DNA of 64,000 nt from Pyrobaculum arsenaticum DSM 13514 (GTDB taxonomy: Archaea; Thermoproteota; Thermoprotei; Thermoproteales; Thermoproteaceae): assembly GCF_000016385.1 (NCBI RefSeq), contig NC_009376.1, positions 2,057,077 through 2,121,076 of the forward strand. Direction: 5' to 3'. The notes beneath the pieces are model-generated. The model had not been told where the DNA came from, ran no database searches, and was given only the letters and a program-made list of their open reading frames with translations. Every line of letters begins with the position of its first letter. The first letter of the stretch is position 1. Of the stretch, positions 33,612-41,917 are shown piece after piece. The translations under genes were made by a program, and so were the position numbers.

Positions 33612-34283
33612 GTGGATAGAGTGGCGATTTACATCAAAAACCTAGAAGAGGCGCTGGGTTCCTTAACTCTGAAAGACCAATCTTACAGACACGTGGTAGA
33701 CTTGGCTAGGGCATATCTGAAAGACGCCAAGTATTACTTCTCTATTGGAGATAGAGAGACAGCGCTCGCCACGGTTTCATACGCCGAGGGGCTTCTCGAC
33801 GCGTTGAAGCTGATAGGAGTTGCCGACTTTACGTGGAAGAAGCCCAGCGAGATAAAAAACGCCAAGACTGTGATGGTCGCCGGCACTTTTGAGATTCTGC
33901 ATCCTGGACATCTGGCCTACCTGAAAAAGGCGTGGGAAATGGGATATGTCATAGCCGTGGTTTCCTCTGACGAAAACGCCGAGAGGACGAAAAAACGTAA
34001 GCTAGTAATTCCACAGCAACAGAGAGCTGAGGTCCTCTCTTCTCTTTATTACGTTCACAGAGTTGTTCTAGGCTCGCCAGGCGACATATTTGATATTTTC
34101 AACACCGTGAGACCTGATGTAGTTCTCCTGGGGCCCAACCAGAACGTAAAGGAGGAGGTAGTAAAAAGAGAAGCTAAGAAAAGGGGCGTAGACGTGAATG
34201 TAATCCGCCTGGAAGAGCTCAGACAGTGCGAGTTGTGTAGCACTACGCGAATAATTGAAAAAATCTTGTCTACATTTCGCTAG
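33612..34283 (+). CDS. DUF357-nucleotidyltransferase fusion, FAD synthetase-like
   Basis: The 223-residue protein from GTG 33612 has an N-terminal helical DUF357 domain (YLKDAKYYFSIGDRETALAT, SYAEGLLDALKLIG) and a cytidylyltransferase domain. The latter has VAGTFEILHPGHLAYLKKA (about residues 95-113), carrying the HxGH catalytic motif, and the late CSTTRIIEKIL signature. Archaeal FAD synthetase RibL uses this fold to adenylylate FMN, so FAD synthesis is likely; other nucleotidyl transfers are possible. A GTG at 33567 would precede the expected transcript start. It overlaps nfi by 1 base. Confidence 0.8.
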   Translation: MDRVAIYIKNLEEALGSLTLKDQSYRHVVDLARAYLKDAKYYFSIGDRETALATVSYAEGLLDALKLIGVADFTWKKPSEIKNAKTVMVAGTFEILHPGHLAYLKKAWEMGYVIAVVSSDENAERTKKRKLVIPQQQRAEVLSSLYYVHRVVLGSPGDIFDIFNTVRPDVVLLGPNQNVKEEVVKREAKKRGVDVNVIRLEELRQCELCSTTRIIEKILSTFR

Positions 34284-34927
34284 TGCCCTTTAACGCCGAA
34301 GCAGCGCGGCGGGTGCAGGAGCGCTTAGCCAAACTCGTGGTTTTTGCCCCCATACCCAAAGCCGAGACTGTGGCCGGCCTTGACGTCGCCTACAGCGGCG
34401 ATGTAGCATACGGCGCGGCGGTTGTGGTCAAGATGCCCGCGCTGGAAGTCGTCGACGTGGCTTGTTCTGTAAGCAAAGCGGTTGTACCCTATGTGCCGAC
34501 CTACTTAGCGTTTAGGGAGTTGTCGCCGATGCTCAGGGCATACTTCAAACTACGGGTGAAGCCAGATATTATTTTAGTTGATGGACATGGCGTAGCCCAC
34601 CCCCGTAGATTCGGCATCGCCTCCCATATAGGAGTTGTCCTGAAGAAGCCAACGATAGGCGTCGCCAAGTCGAGGCTATACGGAGTGGAAGAGGGTGGCT
34701 GTGTTTTAGACCCGTCTACAGGCGAGGTCTTGGCGCAGGTCGTAAAATGCGGAGGGAAGAAGTACGTGTCTGTTGGCTCATACGCCACGCTGGAAGATGC
34801 AGTGAGGATCGTAGAGACTTTGTGCAAAAAGGGGGATGTCTACCCGTTGAGGGCGGCGCATGAGATTACGCAAAAGATTAAGAAAGCCGCCCTACCTCAC
34901 GATGAGGACAGGTACCCTTGCTCTTGA
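34283..34927 (+). CDS. nfi: Endonuclease V
   Basis: EndoV cuts near deoxyinosine formed by adenine deamination. The 214-residue protein has AGLDVAYSGD near residue 32, VVPYVPTYLAFRE (about 66-78) and the active-site block ILVDGHGVAHPRRFGIASHIGV (about 95-116), all family hallmarks. The GTG start overlaps the previous stop by 1 base. The 3' end overlaps the convergent stress-protein gene by 36 bases. Confidence 0.93.
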   Translation: MPFNAEAARRVQERLAKLVVFAPIPKAETVAGLDVAYSGDVAYGAAVVVKMPALEVVDVACSVSKAVVPYVPTYLAFRELSPMLRAYFKLRVKPDIILVDGHGVAHPRRFGIASHIGVVLKKPTIGVAKSRLYGVEEGGCVLDPSTGEVLAQVVKCGGKKYVSVGSYATLEDAVRIVETLCKKGDVYPLRAAHEITQKIKKAALPHDEDRYPCS

Positions 34928-35278
34928 CGCCACCGCTTGTGATACTGAGCCTAGGACCAACCTCTGTAGCGCTGAGAGGCCTCGGGAGCCCATCACGATG
35001 AGGTCCACCCCTTTCTCCTCTGCGTAGTTTAGAATCTCCGTTGCGGGTGTGCCAGACCTAACAGCTACTTCTTCCAGCGCTACTCCCTGAGATTTCAAAG
35101 CTTCGGCGGCTTCAGACGCGATTTTCTGGGCTTTGTCTAAAGACGCTTGTGAGGGATCTACTGCGACTGTAATAACACAAACCGAAGAACCAAAGGCCTT
35201 TGCCAGGGCGAGTGCGTGAGCCACAGCCTTTTTGGCGTGGTCTGAGCCGTCATATGCCACCAAGATTCTCCTATACAT
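34892..35278 (-). CDS. Universal stress protein (UspA family)
   Basis: The 128-residue protein from ATG 35278 has the UspA fold: ILVAYDGSDHAKKAVAHAL, ATEILNYAEEKGVDLIVMGSRG (about residues 85-106) and GSVSQAVASRARVPVLIV. The G-x2-G-x9-G(S/T) nucleotide-binding pattern is present (MGSRGLSALQRLVLGSVS), suggesting an ATP-binding subtype. AATAATAAAAATTAC lies 26 bases upstream. A longer upstream frame is a shadow of the permease gene. Confidence 0.9.
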   Translation of the reverse strand: MYRRILVAYDGSDHAKKAVAHALALAKAFGSSVCVITVAVDPSQASLDKAQKIASEAAEALKSQGVALEEVAVRSGTPATEILNYAEEKGVDLIVMGSRGLSALQRLVLGSVSQAVASRARVPVLIVR

Positions 35279-35307
35279 GATGTAGTAGAAGAAAGTAATT
35301 TTTATTA

Positions 35308-36123
35308 TTACTTTCCGCCAGACCCCAGCACAAGTAGCCCTCTTATGAAATATCTTCCTAGAGCTATAAATAGCAAAAGCGGCAGGAGAGAGGCTATTAA
35401 AGCCGCTGAGAACATCTCGTTGTAGAGATTGCCGGATTGGCCGACGTAGCTGAACACCTTTAGAGTTATGTGGTTGTTGTACGTCCGGGACAGCGCCAGT
35501 GGAATAAAGAAGTTGTTCCACCCGCTGATTGTTAGATATGTGGCGACGGAGGTGAAGGCCGGGCCTAGGAGGGGCAACACCGCCTTGGCGAATATCAACA
35601 TCTCGCCGGCACCGTCTATTTCAGCGGCTTCCACAACGCTACGTGGTATCGCCGTGATGAATATTAACATCATCAACGTTGCGAATGGTATGAAAAATAT
35701 GAGGAGACCCAGAGCGATGCCGTACAGCGTGTCGAACAGCCCTCTTTCTGTCATAAAACGGGCAAGTGGAACAACCGCTGACTGATATGGCAAGTAGGTA
35801 GCCACGGCCACTACTACGAGAAGTACGTCTTTCAGCTTAGTCGTCGCCCTCCACAACGCGTATGCCCCCAGAGAGCCAATAAATGCCGCCCCTAGAGCTG
35901 TGGGGATTACTACCAATGCTGTGTTTAGCAATACAGGTGCGAGCTCACCGGCCACTCTGAATAAGGTGGTCAAGTCGATATTTGTGCTCGGCACGTACAC
36001 CGGAGTGGTTAACACCTCAGAAAGCGGCTTCAACGCGCCTATAGTCAAGACGTACAGGGGCAGTGCCCACAATGCGCCTATTCCCGCAATTATGAGGTGA
36101 GGTAGGAGTCTCATTTTATCCAT
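35308..36123 (-). CDS. ABC sugar transporter permease (MalG type)
   Basis: This 271-residue membrane protein has six predicted helices. The CUT1 permease EAA loop EAAEIDGAGEMLIFAKAVLP (about residues 170-189) couples to the ATPase. It is last in a three-gene operon with another permease and a binding protein. It overlaps the upstream permease by 13 bases. The ATP-binding subunit is not encoded nearby. Confidence 0.9.
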   Translation of the reverse strand: MDKMRLLPHLIIAGIGALWALPLYVLTIGALKPLSEVLTTPVYVPSTNIDLTTLFRVAGELAPVLLNTALVVIPTALGAAFIGSLGAYALWRATTKLKDVLLVVVAVATYLPYQSAVVPLARFMTERGLFDTLYGIALGLLIFFIPFATLMMLIFITAIPRSVVEAAEIDGAGEMLIFAKAVLPLLGPAFTSVATYLTISGWNNFFIPLALSRTYNNHITLKVFSYVGQSGNLYNEMFSAALIASLLPLLLFIALGRYFIRGLLVLGSGGK

Positions 36124-36935
36124 CGTTTCAGACTAAGTAGAGCGTATGGGATTACCATCACTGCCGATATTGCTATTATCACCACGGCCGACGCGCTCGC
36201 CACGGCTAAGTAGAAAGCTGTAAATTTCATAAATGTATACATTACAAGAGTCATGGTATTAGGATTTAAAAAAAGTATCGAATAAGGTAAGTCAAACATT
36301 TGAATTGCAAATAATGTAAAAAATATTGTAGATATTATAAGACTCTGCTTAGATTGAGGAATTACTATGCTTAACATCGTATAGAGCTTGCTAGCCCCGT
36401 CAATTTGAGCTGATTCCAGTTGTGACTTGTCCACGTTGTAGAACATGGCTAGGTAAAACAGCGTAGCTAAGCCGGAGTAGACCCAAACAGAGACTAGGGA
36501 AATGCTCCAAAATGCTGCATCTCCTTGTAGAGGGTTTCCTAAAAAGCGGCCTATCCCCCTGTCCGCGTCTAGTAGCCATCTCCATATTATCCCCGACGCT
36601 ACTAGAGAGAGGGATAGGGGGTATATAAAATACGCCGTGAGGATATTTCTCCACGTGGCACTCGCCACGTTGTAGATGAGAGATGCTATGACGAGCCCCG
36701 CTAAGTTGCCCACAGCTACCAGCACGACAATCCAGAACAGCGTTTTAACCAAGGCGCTTTGGAACAAGGGATCTGAAAAGAGCTGGAAATAAGTTGCAAG
36801 CCCAACAAATCTGTAGTCTGGGTTCAGCACTGAGAAGTTAGTAAATGAGAAGTACAAATTCCACGCCAAGAAGCCGTAGAGGAGTATTGTAGTAATAAAG
36901 AGGGGGAGAGAAAAAAGTATTAGGGTTATCCTCAT
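36111..36935 (-). CDS. ABC sugar transporter permease (MalF type)
   Basis: The 274-residue membrane protein has six helices and the EAA-type loop ESAQIDGASKLYTMLSIVIP (about residues 175-194). It pairs with the MalG-type permease as the channel. The start overlaps the binding-protein stop as ATGA. A stretch at about 36225-36375 is markedly richer in A/T than its surroundings although the frame is intact. Confidence 0.9.
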   Translation of the reverse strand: MRITLILFSLPLFITTILLYGFLAWNLYFSFTNFSVLNPDYRFVGLATYFQLFSDPLFQSALVKTLFWIVVLVAVGNLAGLVIASLIYNVASATWRNILTAYFIYPLSLSLVASGIIWRWLLDADRGIGRFLGNPLQGDAAFWSISLVSVWVYSGLATLFYLAMFYNVDKSQLESAQIDGASKLYTMLSIVIPQSKQSLIISTIFFTLFAIQMFDLPYSILFLNPNTMTLVMYTFMKFTAFYLAVASASAVVIIAISAVMVIPYALLSLKRWIK

Positions 36936-38365
36936 TTAACCCACGGCGGTTGGTAGCCGCCGAAGGGCTTACCCGGCGCGCCGAGGTACCAGGTGTCCTT
37001 CCACAGGGAGCGCTCTGTGGACAGCGCTTTTGACAAGGTGTCGTACCACAGATCTGCCCTCCCCGTCTGCACAAGGACTATGGCTTGTTGCAACAACATC
37101 TGCCAGACGTCTGAGAACAACGCGCCGTGGGTAAGGCTGAACACGTAGGATCTGGCGTCTCTATACTCCTGTACTTCCCACCTCTGTATTGGGGTGGGGT
37201 ATATTGCGGGATCTATGTTCTTGTACACTGCTATTGAGCCCTTTAATGGGTTGAAGATAGACTGCCCCTCTGGCCCCGCGAAGAACTTGACAAACTCTAT
37301 GCCCAATTGCGTGGTCGGACCGCCGGCCGGCACCGCGACTGAGTCTATCACCAGATTGTAAACTCCCTGGGTCCCGGGGAACGGCGCGACAACTATGTTA
37401 CAGTCTGGAGTTATCGAGGTGTAGGGGCACATCTTCACCTGGGGATACACGTTGTATATTAGGCCCACTACCCAATCCCCGTCTACGTGAGCCAGCCCTT
37501 TGCCCGCAACTAAGTCAGCGACGGCGCCTGTCCAGTCTAGGGCTGGCCAGTTAGCTGGGAATGACTTAGCTAGTTCTAAGAACTTCTCCGTGGCTTGTTT
37601 TAGCGAGGGGTCATCGGGTGACAGAGTGCCGTACATGAACATTATAAACTTCTGGGGCCCCGCCACCGCAAGGAAAACTTGCTCCCAGAGGTGTAGCACT
37701 GTGAACTGATCTGCGCCCGCTTGGATTAGGCATGGCATCCCGGCGGCAGAGGCCTTCTTGCAGAGAGCAACCAAATCGTCTAGGGTTGTGGGGACAGAGC
37801 CGCCGAGTTTGTCGAGAACTTGTTTGTTTATGAAGATGAGGTTAGCCCTGTGGATATTGACGGGAAGCGCGAAAACCTTACCGTTGAGGGAACACGCAGA
37901 CAGAACGTCAGGCGCTTGGGTAGACATATCTATTTCCTTGGCCACGTTGCTCAGCTCCATAAAGCTGGCCTCGCCCTTCGGTGCAACGTAGATATAGCTC
38001 AACATCTCGGGGCCGCAGTGTACTTGGAATGCAGCCGGCGGATTCCCCGCCTGCATCAGCGCCAAGATTGCAAACTTGGCATTCACACCGGCGCCGCCAG
38101 GCACCGCCGTCTTCTCTACAGCGATGCCGGTCTTTTTAGTAAAGTTTCCAATAACGGCATCGATGGCAAACCTCTCAAGACCAGCCCACCAGGTGTAAAA
38201 CGTAATCTTCTTAGGGGCCGACGGTGTGGTCGGCTGAGGCGATGCCGTAGTCTGTGAAGGCGGCGCCGTAGTTTGCGGCTGTTGCGACATAGAACCGAGG
38301 TAATACCCCAACAACGCCACAACAACCAACGCGACAACAATCCCTACTACTTGAGATAACTTCAT
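36932..38365 (-). CDS. Extracellular sugar-binding protein of ABC transporter
   Basis: The 477-residue protein has an N-terminal hydrophobic segment (residues 5-24, VVGIVVALVVVALLGYYLGS) acting as signal or anchor. A Ser/Thr/Pro/Gln-rich linker (about 27-50) follows, a pattern seen in crenarchaeal surface binding proteins. The body (KITFYTWWAGLERFAIDAVI, DGDWVVGLIYNVYP) matches family 1 solute-binding proteins for sugars, probably mono- or oligosaccharides. A TATA element (ATTATACTTTAAAG) lies about 26 bases before the ATG. Confidence 0.88.
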   Translation of the reverse strand: MKLSQVVGIVVALVVVALLGYYLGSMSQQPQTTAPPSQTTASPQPTTPSAPKKITFYTWWAGLERFAIDAVIGNFTKKTGIAVEKTAVPGGAGVNAKFAILALMQAGNPPAAFQVHCGPEMLSYIYVAPKGEASFMELSNVAKEIDMSTQAPDVLSACSLNGKVFALPVNIHRANLIFINKQVLDKLGGSVPTTLDDLVALCKKASAAGMPCLIQAGADQFTVLHLWEQVFLAVAGPQKFIMFMYGTLSPDDPSLKQATEKFLELAKSFPANWPALDWTGAVADLVAGKGLAHVDGDWVVGLIYNVYPQVKMCPYTSITPDCNIVVAPFPGTQGVYNLVIDSVAVPAGGPTTQLGIEFVKFFAGPEGQSIFNPLKGSIAVYKNIDPAIYPTPIQRWEVQEYRDARSYVFSLTHGALFSDVWQMLLQQAIVLVQTGRADLWYDTLSKALSTERSLWKDTWYLGAPGKPFGGYQPPWVK

Positions 38366-38441
38366 ATGATTGAGTAAACTTGGGTCTTTAAAGTATAATC
38401 TTATATATGTTTATAAAGCAGTTATATAGGTAAAGAGGGGA

Positions 38442-38694
38442 CTCGATAAGAATCACCTTGAAACCCGAACTATAGGCCATTGCATAATAGAAGATATTTC
38501 TGAAAGCTTTGTCAAGATCAAGGCCTCACGCCTTGGCTATTTGCATAATGCGCTCTGACTGGAAGGCATTTTTCATTAATATATTATGGCCTTCGCCCCC
38601 AGCCCACCCTCTCTTCTGGAAGCTGGACCATCACAGCCAGCTGGTGGCAGAGTTACGTCTTACCAGAGCCGAACTCGACAACAATCTCCATGAA
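38442..38694 (-). pseudogene. Decayed radA-like fragment
   Basis: Read on the minus strand, this non-coding stretch aligns with RadA residues 122 to about 205. It contains EFGSGKT (Walker A), a stop in place of Gln135, LCHQLAVMVQLPEER, a frameshift in the GGLGAKAIYI region, SERIMQIAKA, a stop, GLDLDKAFRNIFY, an extra Tyr codon, then AMAYSSGFKVILIE. At least two stops, a frameshift and a codon insertion make it non-functional. Differences from the intact radA at 9171 are spread evenly, so it is an old copy or a relic of a divergent paralogue. It abuts the 3' end of tRNA-Ser. Confidence 0.85.
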
Positions 38695-38714
38695 AGCTGG
38701 TGTAAAACGTTTAG

Positions 38715-38837
38715 TGGCGCCGGGGGTGGGATTTGAACCCACGCCCCCTGGACGGGGACGGGATTTCTTGCCTAGGCCTCGAGTTTGGCGCCGCCGCTAC
38801 GGCGGTCCCGCGCCTTGGGCCGCTCGGCCACCCCGGC
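38715..38837 (-). tRNA. tRNA-Ser, probable anticodon CGA, intron-containing
   Basis: Acceptor arms GCCGGGG (38837-38831) and CCCCGGC (38725-38719) pair perfectly, with discriminator G and an encoded CCA (38717-38715). The T arm reads GTGGG-TTCAAAT-CCCAC, the D stem GCC/GGC, the anticodon stem CGGGA/TCCCG, and a long variable arm CCCC/GGGG. These type II features with discriminator G indicate Ser. The anticodon loop is 42 bases instead of 7. CTCGAG within it would supply T33 and anticodon CGA, which requires intron sequence on both sides. TTTATAAA lies 24-25 bases upstream. Confidence 0.85.
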
Positions 38838-38921
38838 TGGTTTTTACAACGCCTCAATTTATAAAGTTATCCTCATGTCCTGGCGTGGAAAGTTTTTATA
38901 CTTATCCTGTCTGGTGCGCCT

Positions 38922-39119
38922 ATGTCTATTCGTGGTGCTAAGTTCCACGGCCCGTCTCCGCCTTCAGATACGGTGACAAACTGGGTGTTGGCTCCGCTGG
39001 AGAGAGGGGTAGTATTTGCGTGCCCAAACTGTGGCAAGACGACGGTTGTGCGGAGCGCGAGGTCTAGGAAGCTAGGAGTTACGTATCGTTGCCCTGAGTG
39101 CGGTTTTGTAGGACCCTAA
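38922..39119 (+). CDS. Zn-ribbon RNA-binding protein, translation-associated
   Basis: The 65-residue protein has CPNCGKTT (about residues 34-41) and CPECGF near the C-terminus, forming one zinc ribbon with a basic linker (RSARSRKLG). It matches the small archaeal COG2888 family predicted to act in translation, which is typically encoded next to EF-1B as it is here. TTTTTATAC lies 25-28 bases before the ATG. Confidence 0.8.
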   Translation: MSIRGAKFHGPSPPSDTVTNWVLAPLERGVVFACPNCGKTTVVRSARSRKLGVTYRCPECGFVGP

Positions 39120-39159
39120 CGGGGGCAAGTTTTAAATACACGACTCGTTGCGTGGACTC

Positions 39160-39438
39160 ATGTCGGCAGAAGTTGCACTGGTATATAGGGTCCTTCCAGA
39201 CAGTGTAGAGGTAAATATAGACAAACTAAAAACCGATATTATAAACAAGTTAAGTCCCAAGTATAAAGTAGATAAGGTGGAAGTAGAGGAAATAGGGTTC
39301 GGCATTAAGGCCTTGAGGTTTTATATAAGAATGCCGGAGTCCGAGGAATACTCTTCCGACGAGGTTGAGGAGTTGCTAAGATCTGTAGAGGGGGTTGGGG
39401 GATACGAGCTGGAGTACTTCTCTAGGCTTAGTTTTTGA
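39160..39438 (+). CDS. ef1b: Translation elongation factor 1-beta (aEF-1B)
   Basis: This is the GDP/GTP exchange factor for aEF-1A. From ATG 39160, 26 bases after TTTTAAATAC, it is 92 residues, the normal archaeal length. It has ALVYRVLPDSVEVNIDKL and EEIGFGIKALRFYIRMPE, and it ends with the exchange-loop region VGGYELEYFSRL. A frame from 39148 adds four residues and overlaps the expected transcript start. Confidence 0.92.
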   Translation: MSAEVALVYRVLPDSVEVNIDKLKTDIINKLSPKYKVDKVEVEEIGFGIKALRFYIRMPESEEYSSDEVEELLRSVEGVGGYELEYFSRLSF

Positions 39439-39472
39439 GGCAAGTTTTTATACCTACATCGGTCTTTTAGCC

Positions 39473-41668
39473 GTGTCTGAATGGATTGAGCTTAGGGTTC
39501 TTGAGAGTAAGGCTCGGGATGCCAATAGGCCCGTGGTTAGGATTGATCCTGAAGTGATGGAGAGAACGGGGATTGCTGTTGGCGATGTGATCGAAATAGT
39601 GGGGAGGAGGAGGACGGCCGCCAAGGTGTGGAACGGCTTGCCTGAGGATAGGGGGAAGGGCGTCATAAGGATGAACAGCATATTGAGGAAAAACGCCGAT
39701 GTTTCACTTAATGAGACTGTTAAGGTTAGGCGGGTCGAGCCGAAGCCGGCGGCTTTTGTAAAGCTGGCGCCTGTATCTATGACAATCGCAGTTGATGCTA
39801 ACTTTCTACAATATATCAAGCAGAGGCTGAGGGAGTACGTGGTTGTGGAGGGCGACATGTTGCAGATATACGTGCTGAGCCAGCCCCTTACGTTCCAAGT
39901 AGTGCAGACAAAGCCTTCCAACGCTATTCTTATAATTACCGAAGACACGCAGATCCAGATATTTGAAAAGCCTGTCTCCGGCGTCAAGATACCTCATGTC
40001 ACTTGGGAGGATATTGGTGATTTGGAGGATGCTAAGCAGAAGATTCGGGAGCTTGTGGAGCTTCCTCTTCGTCACCCGGAGCTTTTTAAGCATTTGGGTA
40101 TTGAGCCGCCTAAGGGTATTCTGTTAATTGGCCCTCCCGGTACTGGGAAGACGCTTTTGGCAAAAGCCGTTGCCAACGAGGCCAACGCCTACTTCGTAGC
40201 CATAAATGGGCCGGAGATTATGTCTAAGTACTACGGCGAGAGTGAGGCTAGGCTGAGGGAGATATTCGAAGAGGCTAAGAAAAACGCCCCGGCGATAATC
40301 TTCATCGACGAAATAGACGCCATAGCCCCCAAGAGGGAGGAGGTGACGGGCGAAGTGGAGAAGAGAGTAGTAGCCCAGCTGTTGACATTAATGGACGGAC
40401 TACAAGAAAGAGGCCAAGTAGTAGTCATAGGAGCCACCAACAGACCAGACGCAGTAGACCCAGCACTAAGAAGACCAGGAAGATTCGACAGAGAGATTTG
40501 GATTAATCCGCCAGATTTCAAGGGGAGGTACGAAATTCTGCAAATTCATACCCGCAACATGCCGCTGGCGCCGGATGTTGACTTAAGGAAGTTGGCTGAG
40601 ATCACACATGGCTTCTCTGGAGCAGATCTCGCCGCGTTGGCGAGAGAGGCTGCGATGTCGGCGTTGAGGAGGGCAATTCAGAGTGGGCTTATTGATCTGA
40701 ACCAGCCGTCGATACCGCCTGAGGTGTTTGAACAGATTAAGGTCACCATGGCGGATTTCACCAGCGCGCTGAGGGAGATTGTGCCCTCTGCGCTGAGGGA
40801 GATACATATCGAGGTGCCGAGAGTGAGGTGGGAGGATGTTGGCGGCTTGGAGAACGTGAAGCAAGAGCTTAGGGAGGCTGTGGAGTGGCCGCTTAAATAT
40901 CCGGAAAAGTTTAAGAAGTTCGGCCTTAGGCCGCCGAAGGGGATTCTGCTCTTTGGGCCACCAGGTACGGGGAAGACCCTACTCGCCAAGGCGGTGGCCA
41001 CGGAGTCGGGGGCCAACTTCATAGCCGTTAGGGGGCCTGAGATCTTCTCTAAGTGGGTTGGCGAGAGCGAGAAGATGGTGAGAGAGATATTTAGGAAGGC
41101 GCGAATGGCGGCTCCCGCTGTTGTTTTTATTGACGAAATTGATGCCTTGGCCACTGCAAGGGGGTTTGGCGGGGATTCCCTAGTCAGCGAACGCGTAGTG
41201 GCTCAACTATTGGCGGAAATGGATGGCATAAAGGCGTTGGAGAACGTAGTCGTCATCGCGGCGACTAATAGGCCTGATTTAGTAGACCCGGCGTTGCTGA
41301 GGCCTGGGCGCTTCGACAGGATTATATACGTGCCGCCACCCGATTACAAGGCGCGGCTTGACATATTACTAATACATACGAGGGCCACGCCGCTTGCCAA
41401 GGACGTAGGCCTAGAAGAACTAGCCAGGAGGACCGAGGGATATTCGGGCGCCGATCTAGAGCTTCTGGTGAGAGAGGCCACCTTCTTGGCGTTGAGAGAG
41501 GATATAAACGCGAAGGAGGTGTCAATGAGACATTTCGAAGAGGCGTTAAAAAAGGTGAGGCCCTCAGTGGCTCCTGACATGCTTAAGTTCTACGAGACTT
41601 GGCTAGAGAAGGCGAGGCAACTTACGGTGTCTCCCAAGGCTAAGGCGACGCCGCCTCTGTACCTATGA
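39473..41668 (+). CDS. Cdc48/p97-type AAA ATPase
   Basis: The archaeal Cdc48 unfoldase segregates proteins for degradation and remodelling. From GTG 39473, 25 bases after TTTTTATAC, it is 731 residues: an N domain (about 1-180) and two AAA modules. Walker A GPPGTGKT occurs near residues 220 and 495, Walker B IIFIDEIDAIA and VVFIDEIDALA, and sensor/arginine-finger segments ATNRPD and RPGRFDR occur in both. The C-terminus ends in SPKAKATPPLYL, a possible tyrosine-containing tail for proteasome docking. About 40360-40496 shows codon use unlike the rest. Confidence 0.95.
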   Translation: MSEWIELRVLESKARDANRPVVRIDPEVMERTGIAVGDVIEIVGRRRTAAKVWNGLPEDRGKGVIRMNSILRKNADVSLNETVKVRRVEPKPAAFVKLAPVSMTIAVDANFLQYIKQRLREYVVVEGDMLQIYVLSQPLTFQVVQTKPSNAILIITEDTQIQIFEKPVSGVKIPHVTWEDIGDLEDAKQKIRELVELPLRHPELFKHLGIEPPKGILLIGPPGTGKTLLAKAVANEANAYFVAINGPEIMSKYYGESEARLREIFEEAKKNAPAIIFIDEIDAIAPKREEVTGEVEKRVVAQLLTLMDGLQERGQVVVIGATNRPDAVDPALRRPGRFDREIWINPPDFKGRYEILQIHTRNMPLAPDVDLRKLAEITHGFSGADLAALAREAAMSALRRAIQSGLIDLNQPSIPPEVFEQIKVTMADFTSALREIVPSALREIHIEVPRVRWEDVGGLENVKQELREAVEWPLKYPEKFKKFGLRPPKGILLFGPPGTGKTLLAKAVATESGANFIAVRGPEIFSKWVGESEKMVREIFRKARMAAPAVVFIDEIDALATARGFGGDSLVSERVVAQLLAEMDGIKALENVVVIAATNRPDLVDPALLRPGRFDRIIYVPPPDYKARLDILLIHTRATPLAKDVGLEELARRTEGYSGADLELLVREATFLALREDINAKEVSMRHFEEALKKVRPSVAPDMLKFYETWLEKARQLTVSPKAKATPPLYL

Positions 41669-41886
41669 TGCTAACCGCAGTTGGGAATATTATAGACATG
41701 TTACTGAGGCGTCAAGAGTCTATTACAAGCGATGATGTAAAGGCCTTGCTTAAACGTGCCAATATTAATATATCTGATACCGACTTGGTAAAGATATTAA
41801 TCACCCTGGAGATATATAAAAAAATTTATGTAAAGAAGGCGAAAAAAGAAGGACGAGACGTTTTTCAAATCTCCAGGCGTAGGTAA
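41665..41886 (+). CDS. Small winged-helix-like protein
   Basis: The 73-residue protein overlaps the cdc48 stop as ATGA (a second ATG at 41668 is also possible). The pattern of three helices (MLLRRQ, DDVKALLKRANI, DLVKILITLEIYKKI) followed by a short beta wing (YVKKAKKEGRDVFQI) looks like a winged-helix domain. No family recognised. Coupling to cdc48 suggests a shared role or regulation. Confidence 0.55.
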   Translation: MMLTAVGNIIDMLLRRQESITSDDVKALLKRANINISDTDLVKILITLEIYKKIYVKKAKKEGRDVFQISRRR

Positions 41887-41917
41887 TATAAATATCTTAT
41901 CAGAATTCTTACCTTAC

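Noticed and set aside
38441..38560. Repeated TTGCATAAT and GAATC-like words suggesting CRISPR repeats
   Set aside because: Only two copies, irregular spacing, and one lies inside the radA relic; no array structure.
38509..38941. Plus-strand open frames across the radA relic and tRNA-Ser
   Set aside because: They are antisense to the relic and to the tRNA, without promoter or family similarity.
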